Part shown: one piece after another, positions 5,120-5,517 of the stretch
Position numbering within the stretch: the first letter of the stretch is position 1
How the letters are laid out: every line of letters starts with the position of its first letter
NCBI GenBank assembly: GCA_023387585.1
Contig: JAEWHZ010000241.1
Location: 1-5,517 of the forward strand
DNA length: 5,517 bases
Direction: 5' to 3'
Origin: Pseudomonadota bacterium
GTDB taxonomy: Bacteria > Pseudomonadota > Alphaproteobacteria > Rhizobiales > Devosiaceae
Notes under the pieces: generated by a model
What the model was told of the DNA's origin: nothing
What the model saw: only the letters and a program-made list of their open reading frames with translations
The model's database searches: none
Program-made: the position numbers and the translations under genes

Positions 5120-5517
5120 CCCGGGCGCGACTGGCGCAGGCGCGTGGTGGCGGCGAGGGCGTAGGCGAGGGCGATCTGGATGAGAAGGCCGGAGCCGAGC
5201 AGGGCGGCGTCGATGGCGATGCTGGACTCGATGCCTGCCTTAACCGCCTGTAAGGCCATGGAGATCACCGTGCCGGTGGCGAAGACGGCGAGCCCGTAGC
5301 GCCCCAGCATCACCAGCGGTTCGACGATGCGGCTGGCGGCGATGCGGAACATGAACGGGATCGAGGACAGGACATAGGCGAGCGCCAGCGCGTGGACGAC
5401 GCGCAGCAGGGCGGAATAGGTCTTGTCGAAGCCGGTGAAATAATAGGGCAGGCCCGCCTCGGCCCCCGCGCGCAGCGCCGCATGCCCCATGGGCGCCACC
5501 CCGGGCACGCGCATCCA
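5113..5517 (-). CDS. OpgC-like membrane acyltransferase, C-terminal part (5' end off window)
   Basis: The frame is open to the right edge (Trp codon at 5517-5515, then Met), so the gene begins outside; 134 residues are visible, about a third of a normal OpgC protein. Counting from the edge, a polar segment carries YYFTGFDKT (25-33) and LLRVVHALALAYV, followed by GRYGLAVFATG (72-82). These resemble the C-terminal domain of OpgC proteins, which attach succinyl groups to osmoregulated periplasmic glucans at the inner membrane. Three hydrophobic stretches, about 40-57, 67-92 and 97-125, look like membrane helices, and the end TRLRQSRPGG is short and basic, as expected of a cytoplasmic tail. The family call rests on the DKT...RxxHxLALAY...GRxxLxVF pattern as I remember it. 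Another acyltransferase of similar fold cannot be excluded, and the substrate is unknown. The gene converges on cfa with 4 bases between the stops. Confidence 0.75.
   Translation of the reverse strand, partial: WMRVPGVAPMGHAALRAGAEAGLPYYFTGFDKTYSALLRVVHALALAYVLSSIPFMFRIAASRIVEPLVMLGRYGLAVFATGTVISMALQAVKAGIESSIAIDAALLGSGLLIQIALAYALAATTRLRQSRPGG

Overview
The window is high-GC DNA with compact gene spacing and strongly G/C-ending codons. The gene order hom - glpX - recJ on the plus strand, with an OpgC-type membrane protein nearby, suggests an alphaproteobacterium, most likely of the order Hyphomicrobiales (Rhizobiales). This placement comes from remembered gene order and protein flavour, not from a search, and no genus can be named safely.

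Layout: (1) bases 1-809 hold the C-terminal two-thirds of homoserine dehydrogenase (hom), whose start lies off the left edge. (2) Bases 828-1814 encode a class II fructose-1,6-bisphosphatase (glpX), 18 bases after hom and with a clear ribosome binding site. (3) Bases 1862-3655 encode the single-strand DNA exonuclease RecJ, 47 bases after glpX. The three genes read the same way without an evident terminator and are probably cotranscribed, although they serve threonine/methionine synthesis, gluconeogenesis (or the Calvin/pentose phosphate branch) and DNA repair. (4) Bases 3656-3872 form a 217-base gap that is AT-richer at its left and full of short inverted repeats. It probably carries the promoter and a structured leader of the next gene. 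(5) Bases 3873-5108 encode a protein of the cyclopropane-fatty-acid synthase family, which methylates acyl chains of membrane phospholipids. (6) Bases 5113-5517, minus strand, hold the C-terminal end of an OpgC-like membrane acyltransferase that converges on cfa, with 4 bases between the two stop codons. Genes 5 and 6 both concern the cell envelope.

Nothing here looks like a mobile element, CRISPR array, RNA gene or new defence system. The points worth a second look are within families: the GlpX protein keeps its metal ligands but carries Val where the family has a catalytic Thr and Gly where it has an Asp in the GEGExDE signature. The CFA-family protein lacks the Cys and His that help hold bicarbonate in the E. 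coli enzyme. The cfa leader contains several potential hairpins and a perfect 10-base palindrome.
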